NCBI GenBank assembly: GCA_902470805.1
Contig: CABRHX010000003.1
Span: 75,439-139,438 of the forward strand
Source: an uncultured Collinsella sp.
GTDB lineage: Bacteria; Actinomycetota; Coriobacteriia; Coriobacteriales; Coriobacteriaceae
Reading direction: 5' to 3'
DNA: 64,000 nt
Below the pieces are notes generated by a model. The model searched no databases and was not told where the DNA came from. It worked only from the letters and a program-made list of their open reading frames with translations. The stretch's first letter is position 1; every line of letters begins with the position of its first letter. Positions 61,633 through 64,000 of this stretch are shown here, piece after piece. Position numbers and translations under genes: made by a program.

Positions 61633-62454
61633 CTACATCCCATTGCGCAGATCGCACACGCCGGCTGCCGCCATCTCGCGCAGCAGCGTCTCGCGATCGC
61701 GCGTCACGATCAGATCCAACGGGAAGTGAATCTCGTCGAGCATCTTGCGAGCGTAATCGAGCTTACCAATTGCCATGCCAATGTGCGCATCGGTCGAAAC
61801 GCCAATGCCCACGCCCAGCTCGGCGCAGCGCTCGGCGATCTTGCGGCATACGGCCCAATGCTCAGTGTCGACACCGTGTTCAAGACTATGGTTGTTGATC
61901 TCAATAATCTTGTGCTTGGCCTTAGCTGCCAACAGCACCTCGTCGATATCGAACGGCACGCCCGAACGCCCCGTGTGGCCCAGCATGAACACCTTGGGGT
62001 GCTCCAGGGCATTGATATACATCTCGGTCGTCTGGGCCAGCGTCGCGCCCTCAGCAATCTGCGGATTATGCACGCTTGCAACCAAATAATCCAAATTACG
62101 CGTAACCAAATCGAACAGTGAATGCTGACGGCTGTACGAATCGCCGGCGATATCGAGCGTGACAGGAGTGTCCTCGCCAAACAGGCTTCCGTCCAGCGAA
62201 ACGATATCGGCCTCGGCACCACGCAGCACCAGCACGCCGCTCCAAATGCGCGGCCAGATATCCTGGTTGATAAAGAACTGGTAACTGCGCAGGTCATTGG
62301 GGCAAGCCGTAACCATAGAGCTCAAATGGTCGGCAGATCCGAGCACCTGCAGACCACGCTCTGCCGCCCAGTACACATTCTCCTCAATGGTCGAATATGC
62401 ATGCGCAGAGAACATCGTATGGGTATGAATGTCACAAGAAAGCAGGTAGGGCAT
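61633..62454 (-). CDS. PHP-domain phosphoesterase (YcdX-like)
   Basis: The 273-residue protein is a PHP metal-dependent phosphoesterase with the motif I CDIHTHTMFS (His10, His12), motif II GSADHLSSM, H in VASVHNPQIA, GHTGRSGVPFDIDE, EINNHSLEHG and the final STDAHIG. These supply the trinuclear metal site of the YcdX family. The physiological substrate is unknown; YcdX members hydrolyse small phosphates. AAGGAG is 5 bp before ATG 62454. The ~165-bp gap to the aminotransferase gene includes an ACGGGGT/ACCCCGT hairpin (62558-62586). Confidence 0.92.
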   Translation of the reverse strand: MPYLLSCDIHTHTMFSAHAYSTIEENVYWAAERGLQVLGSADHLSSMVTACPNDLRSYQFFINQDIWPRIWSGVLVLRGAEADIVSLDGSLFGEDTPVTLDIAGDSYSRQHSLFDLVTRNLDYLVASVHNPQIAEGATLAQTTEMYINALEHPKVFMLGHTGRSGVPFDIDEVLLAAKAKHKIIEINNHSLEHGVDTEHWAVCRKIAERCAELGVGIGVSTDAHIGMAIGKLDYARKMLDEIHFPLDLIVTRDRETLLREMAAAGVCDLRNGM

Positions 62455-62619
62455 CAGGTCTCCTTATCTGGCACGGCCGTCGCTTATATTCATTGTACGC
62501 ATAGCCTTCGATAGTCGTAAAACCACTCCATCCCAAAGACACAACGTCCATGACAACGGGGTCCGGCTTAACACCAAACCCCGTTTCACGTAAAACATTG
62601 TAGGCAGAGCGCTTTACTT

Positions 62620-63804
62620 TTAACGATACTCGTCCGCCAACTGTTTCCAAGCGGGTAGCGAATTGACAATCGTTTCGTAGCTCACGCAATAGCCCAGGCG
62701 GAACCAACCCGGCATACCAAAGCTGTCCGAGGGAACCGCAAGCAACTCATACTTCTTTGCGCGCTCGCAAAACGCATTCGCATCGGACTCCAACGCTTTC
62801 ACCCATAGGTAGAACGCGCCATCCGGCTCAACATAGGTGTAGCCATACTCCGCTAGTGCGTCGGTAAGCGCGGTGCGGTTACGTGCATAGGCCTCAACGT
62901 CACTCGGCTCATCGATGCAGTCGATAATTACGCGCTGAAAGAGCGCCGGCGCGCACACGAAGCCCAGCGTACGGGCAGCACCCGCAACAGCCGGCATCAG
63001 ACGGGCAGCCTGCGGATTGGTGTTGGGAACCAAGATCCAACCCACGCGCTCACCAGGCAGCGACAGCGACTTGGAATACGAGTAGCACACGATGGTGTGC
63101 TCGTAGATCGAGGGCACCCAAGGCACCTCGGCACCGTACACGATCTCGCGGTACGGCTCATCCGAGATGAGCATAATCGGATTCTCGGAATCGCGCTGAG
63201 CGTTGGCCTCGCGCAGAACATTGGCCAGTCGCGTCAACGTGTCGCATGTATATACGGCACCGGTCGGATTGTTGGGAGAGTCGATGATGACGGCCGCCGT
63301 CTTATCGCTGATCGCCTTGAGCACGTTGTCCACGCTCAGCTGGAACGTATCTTCATCGGCGAGCGCCTCAACACACGTACAGCCGGCCTTCTCAATCCAA
63401 ACGCGATACTCCGGAAAGTACGGGGCGATAACAATAACCTCGTCGCCCGGATTCGTAACGGCGTTGAGCGCGCAGGTGAGCGAAGCCGCGGCACCCACCG
63501 TCATAAAGACGTCTTTGCCCTCATAGCTCGTGCCAAAGCGGCGGTTGAGCGATTCGGTGACGGCTGCTCGACATTGCGGCAGGCCCGGAGCGGGGGTGTA
63601 GCCGTGCAACTGGTCACTCGGCAGCTCCAGGGCCTTCTTAATCGACTCAGCCACAGCAGCGGGCGCCGGAACGCTCGGATTGCCCAGCGAAAAATCGAAT
63701 ACGTTTTCCGCACCGATCTGCACCTTGCGCTCAAGGCCATAGCTAAAAATCTCACGGATGATGGAGCTTTCCGCACCGCGAGCATACATAGTTTCGTTGA
63801 TCAT
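62620..63804 (-). CDS. Pyridoxal-phosphate aminotransferase, class I/II
   Basis: The 394-residue fold-type I aminotransferase has FDFSLGNPSVPAP (substrate-side loop), GYTPAPGLPQCRAAV, VGAAASLTCALNAV, DSPNNPTGAVY, SDEPYREIVY and the PLP lysine in SYSKSLSLPGERVGW, then the Arg in FRLGYCVS. The AspC/AlaT-like group fits best; amino donor and acceptor are not predictable. ATG 63804 follows AAAGGGG; the frame runs to 63903 through a repeat without a site. It is monocistronic. Confidence 0.92.
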   Translation of the reverse strand: MINETMYARGAESSIIREIFSYGLERKVQIGAENVFDFSLGNPSVPAPAAVAESIKKALELPSDQLHGYTPAPGLPQCRAAVTESLNRRFGTSYEGKDVFMTVGAAASLTCALNAVTNPGDEVIVIAPYFPEYRVWIEKAGCTCVEALADEDTFQLSVDNVLKAISDKTAAVIIDSPNNPTGAVYTCDTLTRLANVLREANAQRDSENPIMLISDEPYREIVYGAEVPWVPSIYEHTIVCYSYSKSLSLPGERVGWILVPNTNPQAARLMPAVAGAARTLGFVCAPALFQRVIIDCIDEPSDVEAYARNRTALTDALAEYGYTYVEPDGAFYLWVKALESDANAFCERAKKYELLAVPSDSFGMPGWFRLGYCVSYETIVNSLPAWKQLADEYR

Positions 63805-63864
63805 CTGTTCCCCTTTCGCATAGGCGCTATTGTACGCTTTAGCCGAGCAAAGTGCCGCAGCAAT

Positions 63865-63924
63865 GTTGATTGGGGACAGACTTAAATGCGTGAAAACGCT
63901 CATTTAAGTCTGTCCCCAATCAAC
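63865..63924. repeat. GGGGACAGACTT inverted repeat with perfect 24-bp arms
   Basis: Arms GTTGATTGGGGACAGACTTA... (63865-63888) and its exact complement (63901-63924) enclose a 12-nt loop containing GCG/CGC. It lies upstream of the aminotransferase gene. GGGGACAG-type palindromes are common in genomes carrying RAYT transposases; none is in this window. Confidence 0.85.
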
Positions 63925-63950
63925 AGACGGCCCCATATCGCTCAAATCAA

Positions 63951-63973
63951 AACCACCCCTAAAAGGGGTGGTT
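63951..63973. terminator. Terminator-like hairpin at the window end
   Basis: AACCACCCCT and AGGGGTGGTT are perfect arms around AAA. The gene it serves lies outside the window or to its left; an AGGGT-ATA-ACCCT palindrome follows at 63981-63993. Confidence 0.65.
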
Positions 63974-64000
63974 TGCTCTTAGGGTATAACCCTTGGATTT

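Noticed and set aside
62432..62707. 91-codon minus-strand frame between the PHP and aminotransferase genes
   Set aside because: It overlaps the end of the aminotransferase gene in another frame, crosses a terminator-like hairpin, and has no start signal.

Overview
The window looks like chromosomal DNA of a Collinsella-like member of the Coriobacteriia. The reasons are high-GC codon use, giant isopeptide-domain surface proteins ending in LPXTG-like signals (LANTG, MPDTG), a short bacterial SRP RNA, and many palindromic intergenic repeats. This is an inference from gene content; no 16S gene is present. Gene starts were chosen by ribosome-binding sites, so several are shorter than the longest open frame.

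Layout. 1-8.7 kb: a partial secreted FG-GAP-type protein, a palindromic repeat array, a BilS-like flavodoxin, an AAA/DUF4143 ATPase behind 23-bp direct repeats, and a heterodimeric ABC exporter. 8.9-24.4 kb is a cell-surface island: two tandemly duplicated coiled-coil LANTG proteins, the SRP RNA gene (ffs), and a 12-kb adhesin locus on the minus strand. The adhesin reads as one ~4,000-residue protein (fibro-slime-like head, SpaA-like domains, about 15 Spy0128/FctA-type repeats, MPDTG anchor), but it is broken by one in-frame amber codon and one frameshift. A G9 tract lies inside its best promoter candidate, which suggests phase variation. 24.5-31.2 kb: a TadA-glycerate kinase fusion, tRNA-Ser(UGA), a TetR regulator, LemA, IlvE, DedA and CysE. 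31.3-35.6 kb: a MarR regulator with a second heterodimeric ABC exporter. 35.7-46.4 kb: small hypothetical genes, a nitroreductase, a Fis-type regulator, a YeiH transporter with a divergent GntR regulator, GlmS, a LacI-type regulator, an HAD phosphatase and LarE.

46.5-53.9 kb is a coherent sugar-catabolic system. A divergent LacI-type regulator faces the minus-strand series PTS IIBC - GatZ/KbaZ-like protein - transaldolase - split transketolase (N, C) - PTS IIA. The PTS would import and phosphorylate a ketose (or similar sugar), the GatZ-like protein would convert it, and transaldolase plus transketolase would feed the product into the pentose-phosphate pool. The IIBC-gatZ gap carries two interleaved inverted repeats that form a plausible H-type pseudoknot in the mRNA. 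54-64 kb: a secreted nuclease, an EF-G-like GTPase lacking canonical catalytic residues, a polar amino-acid ABC importer, an RlmD/TrmA-type methyltransferase, a PHP phosphoesterase and a class I aminotransferase.

The intergenic DNA is unusually structured. It holds a BIME-like array of seven ~61-bp palindromic units, three copies of a ~40-bp CCTGCC...GGCAGG element, several GGGACA/TGTCCC hairpins, long inverted repeats with up to 39-bp perfect arms, and a MITE-like 209-bp element. No IS transposase, prophage, CRISPR array or replication origin was seen.
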